Source: Burkholderiaceae bacterium (lineage in GTDB: Bacteria > Pseudomonadota > Gammaproteobacteria > Burkholderiales > Burkholderiaceae). Taken from it: a stretch of DNA of 64,000 bases. Of the stretch, positions 27,939 through 35,913 are shown piece after piece. Within the stretch, counting starts at the first letter, position 1. Each line of letters opens with the position of its first letter. A program made the translations under genes and the position numbers. The DNA is taken from contig JAJPEN010000063.1 of NCBI GenBank assembly GCA_021166835.1, positions 1-64,000 on the forward strand, written 5' to 3'. The notes below the pieces were generated by a model. The model was not told the DNA's origin and ran no database searches. It worked only from the letters and a program-made list of their open reading frames with translations.

Positions 27939-28099
27939 AGAAGCTGTGAATGAATCCGGCGTGCCCGAGCGGGCCGCGCAGATGCGCCCAATCAAGGCGC
28001 AAAGCGCAGCCGTAGCTCGGGCTACGGCGAGCATTTGCAACGCAGAGTGGGCGCGTCTGCGCGGGCCGAGCGGGCATGGCGGATTCGTTCACAGCTTCT
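27939..28099. repeat. 161 bp palindromic element between lemA and the M48 gene
   Basis: Arms at 27939-27990 and 28048-28099 are inverted copies with 45 of 52 matches. The 57 bp centre contains a perfect 8 bp stem with a 4-base loop (28009-28028). One end abuts the lemA stop codon exactly and the other lies 18 bp before the M48 ATG. The layout is that of a small palindromic (REP/BIME- or MITE-like) intergenic element sitting inside an operon, where its RNA would fold into a strong hairpin. Confidence 0.9.
28009..28028. other. Inner hairpin of the lemA/M48 palindrome
   Basis: GCCGTAGC and GCTACGGC pair perfectly around TCGG at the centre of the 161 bp element. In RNA this would be a very stable hairpin between the two coding regions of the lemA/M48 operon. 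Confidence 0.7.
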
Positions 28100-28693
28100 T
28101 CAGAGCGCGACGGGAATCGGCTGGCGCTCCTGCGCCGACGCGGTTGCGCGCAGCGTACTCGAACGCCGGAAGCCGCACAGCGTCGCGACGAGCGACGCCG
28201 GAAACGATTCGATGGCGGTGTTGTAGGTGGTCACCTGGTCGTTGAAGGCCTGGCGCGCGAAGCCGATGCGGTTCTCGGTGCTGCGCAGCTCTTCGGTGAG
28301 GCGGCGCACCGTCTCGTCGGCCTGCAGCTTCGGATACTGCTCGACCAGCGCCATCAGTCGCGACAGCGGCGAAGCCAGCGCCACCTCCGCGGCATCGAGC
28401 GCATCGAGCGTCGGCTTGTGGCGCGGGCGCGCGCGCGCCGCGTCGCTCGCATCGCTGGCTCGCTGCCGCGCAGCGATCACCGATTCGAGCGTCTGCCGTT
28501 CGTGCGCCAGATAGGCGCGCGTGGCCGAGACGAGATTCGGGATCAGGTCGTAGCGCCGCTTCAGCTGCACGTCGATCTGCGCATACGCGTTCTGCCAGCG
28601 ATTGCGCAACCCGACGAGGCGGTTGAAGACGGAGACGCTCCAGACGAGTGCGGCGACGAGCGCCGCCACTACAGCTATCGACACCTGGGTCAT
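28100..28693 (-). CDS. lemA: LemA family protein
   Basis: A 197-residue protein with an N-terminal transmembrane helix (about 6-25, outside-facing N-terminus) and a helical bundle: NRLVGLRNRWQNAYAQIDVQ, KRRYDLIPNLVSATRAYL and ENRIGFARQAFND are family hallmarks. LemA proteins have no established enzymatic function but are often paired with membrane proteases. It precedes the M48 gene on the same strand with the palindromic element between. A GTG at 28708 is an alternative start. Confidence 0.92.
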   Translation of the reverse strand: MTQVSIAVVAALVAALVWSVSVFNRLVGLRNRWQNAYAQIDVQLKRRYDLIPNLVSATRAYLAHERQTLESVIAARQRASDASDAARARPRHKPTLDALDAAEVALASPLSRLMALVEQYPKLQADETVRRLTEELRSTENRIGFARQAFNDQVTTYNTAIESFPASLVATLCGFRRSSTLRATASAQERQPIPVAL

Positions 28694-28819
28694 GCCATCA
28701 CCGGACACGGCTCCGCGAAGCGATGCGCGAATTGTCCGCCGTTTCCCCTGCGAAGCCGTGGTTCCGGCGAGCCGCTCGTCGGACCTGCAGTCGCATCCGT
28801 CCGTCGTGTCCGCCTTCCG

Positions 28820-29449
28820 CTAGCGCGACTGCGGCTTCGAGCGCGCGGCTTCTTCCTCGGTGATGTATTCGAAGACGGTGACGACGCGCTGCACGCCCGC
28901 GACGCGGCTGGCGACCTGCGCCGCGCGATCGGCCTCGCGACGCGACACCAGGCCCATCAGGTATACGGTGCCTGCTTCGGTGACGACCTTGATCGTGTTC
29001 GCCTGCAGGTCGGCCGCTTCGAGGAACGCCGCCTTCACGCGCGCGGTGATCGCGGAGTCGGCCGCGCTCGTGCTCAGCGAAGGAACGCCGGCCACCTGCA
29101 GCTCGTTGTGGATCGAGCGCACGTTCGGCAACTCGGCGACGATCGCCTCCGCCGTGCGCTTGTCGCGCTCGTTCGCCACCTGTCCGGTGAGCAGCACCTT
29201 GCGGTTGAAGCTGGTGACGCTCACGCCGCTGCCGATGCGGTCGCGGATCTGCGCAGCGGCCTTCAGTTCGATTGCCTGGTCTTCGGTCTGCGCGCCGACC
29301 GTGCGGCGATCGAGCGCTGCGAGGGTGCCCACCGCGGCGCCGGTGGCAACCACCGGAAGGCAGCCCGAGGCGCCGAGCGACGCCGCGAGCACCGCGGCGA
29401 CGAGCAGCGTGCGGCGCAGGCGCCCGTTCTTCGAGATCGAGTCGTTCAT
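28820..29449 (-). CDS. BON-domain outer-membrane lipoprotein (YraP/DolP-like)
   Basis: A 209-residue lipoprotein precursor with signal peptide and lipidation Cys30 (SLGASGC) followed by two BON domains (about 65-130 and 140-205: SFNRKVLLTGQVANERDK, GTVYLMGLVSRREADRA). DolP maintains outer-membrane integrity and associates with division-site phospholipids. Start ATG 29449 has GGAGGA eight bases upstream. It follows the DiaA-like gene as in the E. coli yraN-diaA-yraP order. Confidence 0.9.
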   Translation of the reverse strand: MNDSISKNGRLRRTLLVAAVLAASLGASGCLPVVATGAAVGTLAALDRRTVGAQTEDQAIELKAAAQIRDRIGSGVSVTSFNRKVLLTGQVANERDKRTAEAIVAELPNVRSIHNELQVAGVPSLSTSAADSAITARVKAAFLEAADLQANTIKVVTEAGTVYLMGLVSRREADRAAQVASRVAGVQRVVTVFEYITEEEAARSKPQSR

Positions 29450-29471
29450 TCGGTTCCTCCCCGATGGCCGG

Positions 29472-30062
29472 TCATTCGTCGCCGAGCAGCGACGCATCGA
29501 TTCCGTCGCACAGGCAATGAAGGATCAGCAGATGCACTTCCTGGATTCGCGCGGTGCGCTCGTGCGGCACGCACAGATTCACGTCCTGCTCGCCGAGCAT
29601 GGTAGCGATGCGGCCGCCGCCGCGCCCGGTGAGCGCGACCACGACGAGATCCCGCTCACGGGCCACTTCGACGGCGGCGACGACGTTCGGCGAATTGCCG
29701 CTCGTCGAGATCGCGACGAGCACGTCGCCTTCGCGGCCGAGCGCGCGCACCTGGCGGGCGAAGACCTGCTCGAACGTGTAGTCGTTCGCCACCGCGGTGA
29801 GGATCGACGTGTCGGTGGTGAGCGCGATGGCGGCCAGCTCGGGCCGCTCGCGCTCGTAGCGCCCGACCAGCTCGGCGGCCAGATGCTGGCTGTCGGCGGC
29901 CGAGCCGCCGTTGCCGCAGACGAGGATCTTGCGATCGGACGCGAGCGCAGCGGTGATCCTTTCGACCGCCGTGGCGATCGGCGCGGCGAGCGCCTGGGCC
30001 GCGTCGCGCTTGAGCTCGGCACTCTCTTCGAACTGCTTGCGGATGCGATCGGTGAGGCTCAT
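29472..30062 (-). CDS. SIS-domain protein, DiaA/phosphoheptose isomerase-like
   Basis: A 196-residue single SIS domain: LVCGNGGSAADSQHLAAELV and VLVAISTSGNSPNVV are the sugar-phosphate-binding motifs. Members here are either GmhA (sedoheptulose-7-phosphate isomerase for LPS heptose) or DiaA (DnaA-binding replication initiator factor). The position between yraN and yraP matches diaA; the presence of rfaE2 elsewhere in the window means a heptose isomerase is needed somewhere, so either is possible. Confidence 0.88.
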   Translation of the reverse strand: MSLTDRIRKQFEESAELKRDAAQALAAPIATAVERITAALASDRKILVCGNGGSAADSQHLAAELVGRYERERPELAAIALTTDTSILTAVANDYTFEQVFARQVRALGREGDVLVAISTSGNSPNVVAAVEVARERDLVVVALTGRGGGRIATMLGEQDVNLCVPHERTARIQEVHLLILHCLCDGIDASLLGDE

Positions 30063-30122
30063 TCGCGGGCCGGGGCGCGCGTGGCGACTCGCGCCGCGCA
30101 CAAGGCGGGAAAGGTCGCGGCG

Positions 30123-30128
30123 ATTATA
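30123..30128 (-). promoter_or_regulatory. -10 box (TATAAT) upstream of the DiaA-like gene
   Basis: TATAAT followed by CG on the minus strand, 60 nt before the SIS-protein ATG. No good -35. It may drive diaA-yraP separately from the yraN gene. Confidence 0.4.
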
Positions 30129-30197
30129 CGGTGCGACGTGCGCGAGCCCGCCGACCGGCGCCACATCACAACACAAGCGCAGGCTGCGGTCGAAGCC

Positions 30198-30533
30198 TCA
30201 GAACGCGCCGCGGATCCATTCGAGACGCGCGCCCTCGAAGGCGCAGACGTCGAAGCGGCACGGCGGCCAGCGATCGCCGAAGCGCCGGTTCATCCAGCGC
30301 TGCGCCTCGCGCTGCAGTCGCCGGCGCTTGGCCGCGTCGACCGATGCCACGGCGCCGCCGAAGCCGCTGCTGGCGCGCGCGCGCACCTCGACGAACACGA
30401 TGCCGGCCTCGTCGCGCATGACGAGGTCGATCTCGCCGAGCCGGCTCGCCGCATTGCGTTCGACGAGCGAGAGCCCGTGGTCGACCAGGAAGGCGAGCGC
30501 ACGCTCCTCGGCCGCGTCGCCTCGCGCCTGCAT
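30198..30533 (-). CDS. YraN/UPF0102 family endonuclease-like protein
   Basis: A 111-residue protein with the Holliday-junction-resolvase-like nuclease fold: GDAAEERALAFLVDHG, RLGEIDLVMRDEAGIVFVEVRAR (the E-D-ExR nuclease core) and FDVCAF. Its cellular role is not established. ATG 30533 is used; a GTG at 30551 overlapping the LpoA-like stop (GTGA) is equally plausible and would add six residues. Confidence 0.9.
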   Translation of the reverse strand: MQARGDAAEERALAFLVDHGLSLVERNAASRLGEIDLVMRDEAGIVFVEVRARASSGFGGAVASVDAAKRRRLQREAQRWMNRRFGDRWPPCRFDVCAFEGARLEWIRGAF

Positions 30534-30547
30534 GGGCGAGCGGCGGA

Positions 30548-31717
30548 TCACGACGGCGCGATCGGGACCAGAACGCCGTCGCGATATTCGGCGAGGACGC
30601 CTTCGCGCGTGAGCATCGTGCCGTCGGCCGACAGCCGCAGCCGGCCGGTGACGCCGTCGAGGTCGATGACCGGAGCGCGATCGACGAGCAGGCGCGCGAC
30701 GCGAAACGCGTCGATGCCCAGCGCGTAGAGCTTCTGCAATTCGAGATTCATGTCGGCAGGACGCGGATAGGCCATCACCGCCGGGGCATCGGGCTGCACG
30801 CGCCACGGAAGGTCGACCAGGCGCACGCCGTCGAGTTCCGGCGAGCGCAGCGGGAACGCGCCCGCCGGCTGCCCGAGCACCGCGCCGGTGTTCAGGCGCG
30901 AAGTGCCGTAGATCGCCGCGCGCGGCCCGAGCGCGACGCGCACCGCCTGCGCGAGCACCGGCTGCCCGGCGACGAAATGAACGTCGGCGCGCAACGGCGC
31001 GAGCTTCGAGCGCATCCGGCTGGAACTGGTGTTGGACACCGTCATCGATTCGTAGGCCTCGCCGCCCCGAGAGCGCCAGCGCTCGGCGAACGCGGCGGCG
31101 CTGCGCGCGCCCAGCGGCGTGTCGTCCTGCACGAGCGCCGCACGCGGGCGAGGCGCGACGAGCGCCGCTTCGTCGTAGGCGATCGACGCGGCCTGGCGCG
31201 CTTCGGACTCGATCGACAGTCCGAGCGACAGCATGTTCGGCGGCAGCGAATGGCCTTCGCTCTGGTTCAGCGCCAGCGTGAACAGCGGAGGCGCGCCGGC
31301 ATCGGCGATCAGCGCGACGGCGTCGCGCGTGAGCGGCCCGATCACCATCGAGAAGCCGCGCTGCTGCAGCTCGTCGTACACGCCACGCAACGCGACGAGA
31401 TCGAGATCGACCTCGACGACCTCGACGGTGATGCCGGACCCGTCGCGAGCCTGCGCCGCGCGCGCGCCGTCGACGAGCGCGTTCGTCGCGCGCCGGTACA
31501 TTCCCTCGGCAGGCGGCACGAACATCGCGATGCCGAGGGGACCGCCGCCGAAGCGCAGGCGTTCGGACGACGCGACGCCGCGGCCTTCGACCTCCTCGGT
31601 GCTAGTCTCGCCCTGCGCCAGCGCGGAGAACGCGGGCGCGCCCAGCGCGGCGCCGCCGAGCAGCGCGCGCAGCACGGAACGCCGGGAAAACCGCGGAAAG
31701 GTCGACGTGTCGGACAT
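30548..31717 (-). CDS. Penicillin-binding protein activator (LpoA C-domain-like)
   Basis: A 389-residue protein with the periplasmic-binding-protein-like fold of the LpoA C-terminal domain (GPLTRDAVALIADAG, LGLSIESEARQAASIAYDE, GIDAFRVARLL). LpoA activates PBP1A from the outer membrane. Here the N-terminus has a twin-arginine-like signal (SRRSVLRALLGGAALGAPAF) and no lipobox cysteine, so the product should be a soluble, possibly Tat-exported, periplasmic protein. It is divergent from rsmI with only 15 bp between start codons. Confidence 0.82.
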   Translation of the reverse strand: MSDTSTFPRFSRRSVLRALLGGAALGAPAFSALAQGETSTEEVEGRGVASSERLRFGGGPLGIAMFVPPAEGMYRRATNALVDGARAAQARDGSGITVEVVEVDLDLVALRGVYDELQQRGFSMVIGPLTRDAVALIADAGAPPLFTLALNQSEGHSLPPNMLSLGLSIESEARQAASIAYDEAALVAPRPRAALVQDDTPLGARSAAAFAERWRSRGGEAYESMTVSNTSSSRMRSKLAPLRADVHFVAGQPVLAQAVRVALGPRAAIYGTSRLNTGAVLGQPAGAFPLRSPELDGVRLVDLPWRVQPDAPAVMAYPRPADMNLELQKLYALGIDAFRVARLLVDRAPVIDLDGVTGRLRLSADGTMLTREGVLAEYRDGVLVPIAPS

Positions 31718-31732
31718 CAGCGCAACGATTCG

Positions 31733-32698
31733 ATGAGCGGCTCGACGGGCGGCGTCGAGCCGGGCTCATTATATGTAGTGGCCACTCCGATCGGACATCT
31801 GTCGGATATCGGAGGCCGTGCGGCCGATGTGCTGCGCCGGGTCGATCTGGTAGCGGCCGAAGACACGCGCACCACGCGCGTGCTCCTCGACCATCTCGGC
31901 GCGCATCCGCAGACGATGCCGGCGCATCGGCACAACGAGCGCGCCGCCGCGCAGCGCATCGTCGAGGCGCTGGCCGCCGGACGCAGCGTCGCCCTGGTCA
32001 GCGACGCGGGCACTCCCGCGGTCAGCGATCCCGGCGCACGCATCGTCGACGACGTGCGCGCGGCCGGCCACCGCGTCGTGCCGGTGCCGGGACCCTCGGC
32101 GCCGCTCGCGCTGATTTCGGCGAGCGGACTGGTCGAAGGCCCCTTCCATTTCGAAGGCTTCCTGCCGTCGCGCGCCCGCGCACGCGACGAGCGCCTCGCG
32201 CAGCTCGCGCAGATGCCGCATCCGTTCGTGCTGTTCGAAGCGCCTCACCGCATCGCGCAGACGCTGTCGGCGCTCGCTCGCGTGGCCGGGACCGGACGGC
32301 GCATCGCCATCGGCCGCGAGCTGACCAAGCGCTTCGAGGAGATCCACGTCTGCGACGTCGCCGACGCGCCCGACTGGCTCGGCGCCGACGAGAACCGGCT
32401 GCGCGGCGAGTACGTGCTCGTCGTCGCGACGGCTTCCAGGCCGGCCGACGACGGCGACGACGCGGCCGCGCCGAGCGCCGCGGAAGTGGACGTGCGCGCG
32501 CTGCTGTCGGAGCTGCTCGCCGAGATGCCGCTCAGCCGGGCGGTACGGCTGGCGGGAAGGGTGACGGCCTTGCCGCGCAGGAAGCTGTATGCGATGGCGT
32601 TGGCGGCGGCGCGGGAGGTGGGGGGCGAAGGGGGCGAGGAGGAGCGCATCCCGGAAGACGAGCCGGGCGCGGGCGATGGCGCCGAAGGCGGCCGATAG
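31733..32698 (+). CDS. rsmI: 16S rRNA (cytidine(1402)-2'-O)-methyltransferase
   Basis: RsmI methylates C1402 in the decoding centre. The 321-residue sequence has LYVVATPIGHLSDI, AAEDTRTTRVLL, SDAGTPAVSDPGARIV and VPVPGPSAPLALISASGL. The C-terminal 30 residues are Gly/Glu-rich (GGEGGEEERIPEDEPGAGDG) beyond the usual end. Neighbouring lpoA-like/yraN/diaA/yraP on the opposite strand is the conserved envelope block of proteobacteria. Confidence 0.95.
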   Translation: MSGSTGGVEPGSLYVVATPIGHLSDIGGRAADVLRRVDLVAAEDTRTTRVLLDHLGAHPQTMPAHRHNERAAAQRIVEALAAGRSVALVSDAGTPAVSDPGARIVDDVRAAGHRVVPVPGPSAPLALISASGLVEGPFHFEGFLPSRARARDERLAQLAQMPHPFVLFEAPHRIAQTLSALARVAGTGRRIAIGRELTKRFEEIHVCDVADAPDWLGADENRLRGEYVLVVATASRPADDGDDAAAPSAAEVDVRALLSELLAEMPLSRAVRLAGRVTALPRRKLYAMALAAAREVGGEGGEEERIPEDEPGAGDGAEGGR

Positions 32699-32700
32699 CG

Positions 32701-32870
32701 CGCGGCACGCTGGCACGCTGGCACGCGGCACGCGGCACGTTGGCACCCGGCACGCGGCACGTTGGCACCCGGCACGCTGCGCCCGGCACCCGGCACCCGG
32801 CACGTTGGCACGCCGGCTTACGCGCGGGCACACGCTGGCACGCGGCGTGCGGCCATGCAGGCACCCCTCG
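32701..32870. repeat. Degenerate GGCACGC/GGCACCC repeat array after rsmI
   Basis: From just after the rsmI stop a 6-10 bp unit built on GGCAC (GGCACGCT, GGCACGC, GGCACGTT, GGCACCC) is repeated about fifteen times. The longer period GGCACGCGGCACGTTGGCACCC recurs in tandem. The units are too short and continuous for a CRISPR array. Confidence 0.85.
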
Positions 32871-33011
32871 TAAAGGCGCGCCGGAAAGATCTGCTGCGAG
32901 ACGCAGCGTTTCTGCGTCTGCAATCCTCTTCGGAAGAGAAAACGCCGCGTTTCGCGACGCACCGCGCAACGGCGGCGGGCATGCCTCGCGCAAACGCGCG
33001 CAAGGGAACGT
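32871..33011. other. Non-coding remainder between the repeat array and rlpA
   Basis: With the array this makes a 313 bp gap between convergent rsmI and rlpA. A 7 bp stem hairpin (32900-32906 with 32912-32918) and a 5 bp stem (CTCTT/AAGAG, near 32925-32937) may act as weak terminators for either strand, although neither is followed by a long T run. No conserved RNase P RNA motif was found. Confidence 0.4.
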
Positions 33012-34388
33012 TCAGCGGAAGATCGGGAACGGCTGCAAGGCAGTCACGCCGCGTACGCGCGCCGCGGCATCCAGCGCATGTTCGCGCTGCGGCCAGGGCC
33101 CCGCCTGAACCTTGTACAGGCTGCCTTCGTGGCGCAGGTCGAAGCGGGCGCCGAGCCAGGCAAGCTCGCGCCGCAATCGTTCGAGCGCAGCGCGCGCGCT
33201 GCCCGCCGAGGAGAAGGCGCCGAGCTGCAGCCAGAAGCCCGGCCCGCTCGTGTGCGCAGTAGCCGGCGGTGCCGACGGTGCCGGCGAGGACGGCGAGGAC
33301 GGCGTCGAGAGCGTTGCGGCCGATGCCATTTCCGAGGCCACTTCTGTCGGCGCGAAGCCCGTAGATCCCGGCGCGGCGGGCGCCGATGCCGCGGGAGCCG
33401 ATGCCGCGGGCGCCGATGCCGTGATCGCGGCCACAGGATCCGGTGCCGACGCACGACCGCCATCCGAGAATCGGGTCTCGACGACGAGCCGGCCGGGCGC
33501 GTCGTCCCGCATCGGGGAGACGGCCGGAGAGACGGCCGGCGAGTCGACGCGAGATGAGGAAGTCGCAAGCACGACTGAAGGATCGCCGGAAACCGACGAC
33601 ACAGCGCCGCCCGACACAGCGCCGCCCGACGCAGCACTACCCGACGCAGCACCACCCGACGCAGCGCCGCCCGACGCAACACCACCCGAGGCAGCACCAC
33701 CCGACGCACCACCACCCGACGCAGCCCCGGAACTCGCCCCCACCACCCCGCCCTGCTGCGCCCCCGGCGCGCTGCCCGCCACGAGCAGCGGCGCACCCGG
33801 CGCATCGAACTGCGTGATCGCCTCGACCTCGACCTCCGCGCTGCCCATGTCGACGAAGCCGAGCTTCGCGGCCGCCGTATACGAGAGGTCGATCACCCGG
33901 TTCTGCAGAAACGGCCCGCGATCGTTGACCCGGACGACCACGCTTCGCCCGGTGCTCGTGCGCGTCACGCGCACGTAGCTCGGGATGGGCAGCGTCGGAT
34001 GCGCGGCCGTCATCGCGTACATGTCGTAGGGCTCGCCGCTCGACGTCGGCTTGCCGTGATAGCGCCTTCCGTACCACGAAGCGATTCCACGCTCGCGCCA
34101 GGGTGCGAGCGCACTCATCGGCACGTAGGTGCGGCCGAACACGGTGTACGGTCGCGAGGTGCTCACGAGCACCGGCTCGGCACGCGGCACCGCATCGGGA
34201 ATGGCGGCGACGTCGGTCGGCGAAAGATGCCCGGGACCGTCGTCGAGGTAGTAGCCGCCGCCGCGCGCAGCGCCCGCGTCGGCGCCCGACCCGCTTCGCG
34301 CTCCCTTCGACGTCGAACACGCGCCGAGCGCGAACAGCAGCGGCACGCAGGCGACCCACGCCGCGATCCGCAGCCAGGCGCCCGTCAT
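33012..34388 (-). CDS. rlpA: Septal ring lytic transglycosylase RlpA family lipoprotein
   Basis: A 458-residue lipoprotein (Cys24 in ALGACS) with a double-psi beta-barrel domain (about 98-185: GIASWYGRRYHGKPTSSGE and VRVNDRGPF with the catalytic-site Asp) and a C-terminal SPOR domain (about 380-458). The region between is a 190-residue low-complexity linker rich in Ala/Gly/Ser, partly encoded by eight 15 bp repeats at 33601-33720. It overlaps the preceding gene by four bases. RlpA cleaves naked glycan strands during division. Confidence 0.92.
   Translation of the reverse strand: MTGAWLRIAAWVACVPLLFALGACSTSKGARSGSGADAGAARGGGYYLDDGPGHLSPTDVAAIPDAVPRAEPVLVSTSRPYTVFGRTYVPMSALAPWRERGIASWYGRRYHGKPTSSGEPYDMYAMTAAHPTLPIPSYVRVTRTSTGRSVVVRVNDRGPFLQNRVIDLSYTAAAKLGFVDMGSAEVEVEAITQFDAPGAPLLVAGSAPGAQQGGVVGASSGAASGGGASGGAASGGVASGGAASGGAASGSAASGGAVSGGAVSSVSGDPSVVLATSSSRVDSPAVSPAVSPMRDDAPGRLVVETRFSDGGRASAPDPVAAITASAPAASAPAASAPAAPGSTGFAPTEVASEMASAATLSTPSSPSSPAPSAPPATAHTSGPGFWLQLGAFSSAGSARAALERLRRELAWLGARFDLRHEGSLYKVQAGPWPQREHALDAAARVRGVTALQPFPIFR
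33601..33720. repeat. Eight-unit 15 bp tandem repeat inside rlpA
   Basis: Eight consecutive 15 bp units (consensus GCAGCRCCRCCCGAC) encode SGGAA/SGGVA pentapeptides of the RlpA linker. Unit length keeps frame, so copy number can vary without truncating the protein. Confidence 0.88.
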
Positions 34389-35173
34389 CCACCCTCCTCC
34401 GGGTTCGCGCCGCATGCATCCAGCGCACGATCGAGCGCATCGCGATAACCCAGCAGGTAGTGCAGCCCGTCGATCGCGCGCGTGCCGTACCAGGAAGTCA
34501 TCTCGCCGTCGATCGTCGCGAACATCGGCAGGCGGCGTGCGCTCGCCCGCTGCAGCGCGAGACGATGCCGCTCGAGGAAGCGATACGGCTCGGAGGACAG
34601 CAGCACGACGCGCGCGCCGCGTGCATCGACCGACGGGTCGTCGACCTGCGGGTAGCGCGGCTGCGCCTCCGTGACGACCGAGCGCAGCCCGACCGCGGCG
34701 AGCATGTGCGCGATGAAGGTCTCGCGTCCGATGCTCATCCACGGATCCTTCCAGATCAGGTAGAGCACGTCCACCGGCGCGAAGCGCCGCGTGCCCACGC
34801 GATGCACCGCTTCGCGCTGCCGATCCGCGATGCGCTGAGCGACGGCGCGCACATCGAAGCGCTCGCCGAAGGACTCGATCAGCGCGAGATTGTCGTCGAC
34901 CGTGATCGGGTGCGTGACGACGATCTCGGGTCCCAGTTCGGCAATGCGATCGACGACCGGCTTTTCGTTCTCGTCGACGTTGACGACGACGTGCGTGGGC
35001 GCCAGCGCGCGCACGCGCTCGACATCGACGTCCTTCGTGCCGCCGACCCTGGGCACGTCGCGCAACGCATCGCGCGGATGGATGCAGAAACCCGTACGGC
35101 CGACGAGCTGCTCGCGCAGGCCGAGCTGGCACAGCAGCTCGGTGAGGCTGGGCACGAGCGACACGATGCGCAT
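34385..35173 (-). CDS. Helical-backbone metal receptor, cobalamin-binding (BtuF-like)
   Basis: A 262-residue BtuF/FepB-like substrate-binding fold: RIVSLVPSLTELLCQLGLRE at the N-terminus, VGRTGFCIHP, VGGTKDVDVERVRALAPTHVV, and WKDPWMSIGRETFIAHMLAAVGL. It has no signal peptide from ATG 35173 (a GTG at 35206 would add 11 residues, still no signal), and no BtuCD-type genes are near. It may be cytoplasmic or exported by another way. Its stop overlaps the rlpA ATG. Confidence 0.82.
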   Translation of the reverse strand: MRIVSLVPSLTELLCQLGLREQLVGRTGFCIHPRDALRDVPRVGGTKDVDVERVRALAPTHVVVNVDENEKPVVDRIAELGPEIVVTHPITVDDNLALIESFGERFDVRAVAQRIADRQREAVHRVGTRRFAPVDVLYLIWKDPWMSIGRETFIAHMLAAVGLRSVVTEAQPRYPQVDDPSVDARGARVVLLSSEPYRFLERHRLALQRASARRLPMFATIDGEMTSWYGTRAIDGLHYLLGYRDALDRALDACGANPEEGG

Positions 35174-35212
35174 CGCGCTGCCGTCCGCTGGCGCAGGCCC
35201 GGACACGGCCGC

Positions 35213-35860
35213 CTACTTGCCCGCCTGGCGCTCCTTCTGCACCAGCCAGTCGACGACGCGCAGCGCGCCGGCGTTCGAACCGGCCATGCTCGGCGCCGTG
35301 TAGTACTTGCCGGCAACCGCCAGCGCGGGAACGCCGTCCACGCCGTAGGCCTGCGTGAGCTGCGTGCCGCGCCCCATCTTCGTGCGCACGGTGAACGATT
35401 TCCAGGTCTCGAGGAATTTGTTCCTGTCGACGCCGTGCTTCGAGAGCACGTCGACCATCTTCTCCGGCGTGTCGAGCCGGTTGCCGTCGACGTGGATCGA
35501 GCGGAAGACGACGTCGTCGAGCTTCTCGTCGAGTCCCATCGATTCGAGCGTGTAGTACAGCTGCTGGTGGCGCCGGTCGCCGAAGGGCACGTGCACGCGC
35601 TTGAAGAAGACGTCGGACGGCAACTTCGACAGCCACTGCTTCAGCACGGGCTCGAGCGCGTTGCAGTGCGGACAGCCGTACCAGAAGAACTCGATGACCT
35701 CGATCTTGCCGGCCGGCGCCTCAGTGGGCTGCGGCGGCGACACCAGGCGGTAGTCGCGGCCTTCGACCGGCGCGTTCTGCGCATGCGCCGCGGGCAGCGC
35801 AGCGGCGCCGGCCAGCGCGGCGCCGGCGGAGATCAGGGTTCGTCTGCGAGCATCGATCAT
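35213..35860 (-). CDS. dsbA: Thiol:disulfide interchange protein DsbA
   Basis: DsbA introduces disulfides in periplasmic proteins. The 215-residue precursor has a signal peptide (about 1-27, PAAHAQ), the active site CPHC (Cys63-Cys66) in EFFWYGCPHC, and cis-Pro in GVDGVPALAV. It sits between a SPOR protein and argS upstream and the cobalamin-binding-like gene downstream. The usual partner DsbB is not in the window. Confidence 0.95.
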   Translation of the reverse strand: MIDARRRTLISAGAALAGAAALPAAHAQNAPVEGRDYRLVSPPQPTEAPAGKIEVIEFFWYGCPHCNALEPVLKQWLSKLPSDVFFKRVHVPFGDRRHQQLYYTLESMGLDEKLDDVVFRSIHVDGNRLDTPEKMVDVLSKHGVDRNKFLETWKSFTVRTKMGRGTQLTQAYGVDGVPALAVAGKYYTAPSMAGSNAGALRVVDWLVQKERQAGK

Positions 35861-35913
35861 GGAGCGTCCCGGAAGATGCGCGCCCCGCCCGCGAAGCGCG
35901 ACGCGCGAGGGTT

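Noticed and set aside
32701..32870. Possible CRISPR array.
   Set aside because: Units are 6-10 bp with no unique spacers and no cas genes nearby.
32699..33011. RNase P RNA gene next to rsmI.
   Set aside because: The conserved RNase P cores (such as GAGGAAAGTCC) are absent and the gap is too short and repeat-filled.
35174..35215. Cobalamin riboswitch ahead of the BtuF-like gene.
   Set aside because: Only about 40 bases separate it from dsbA and no B12-box is present.
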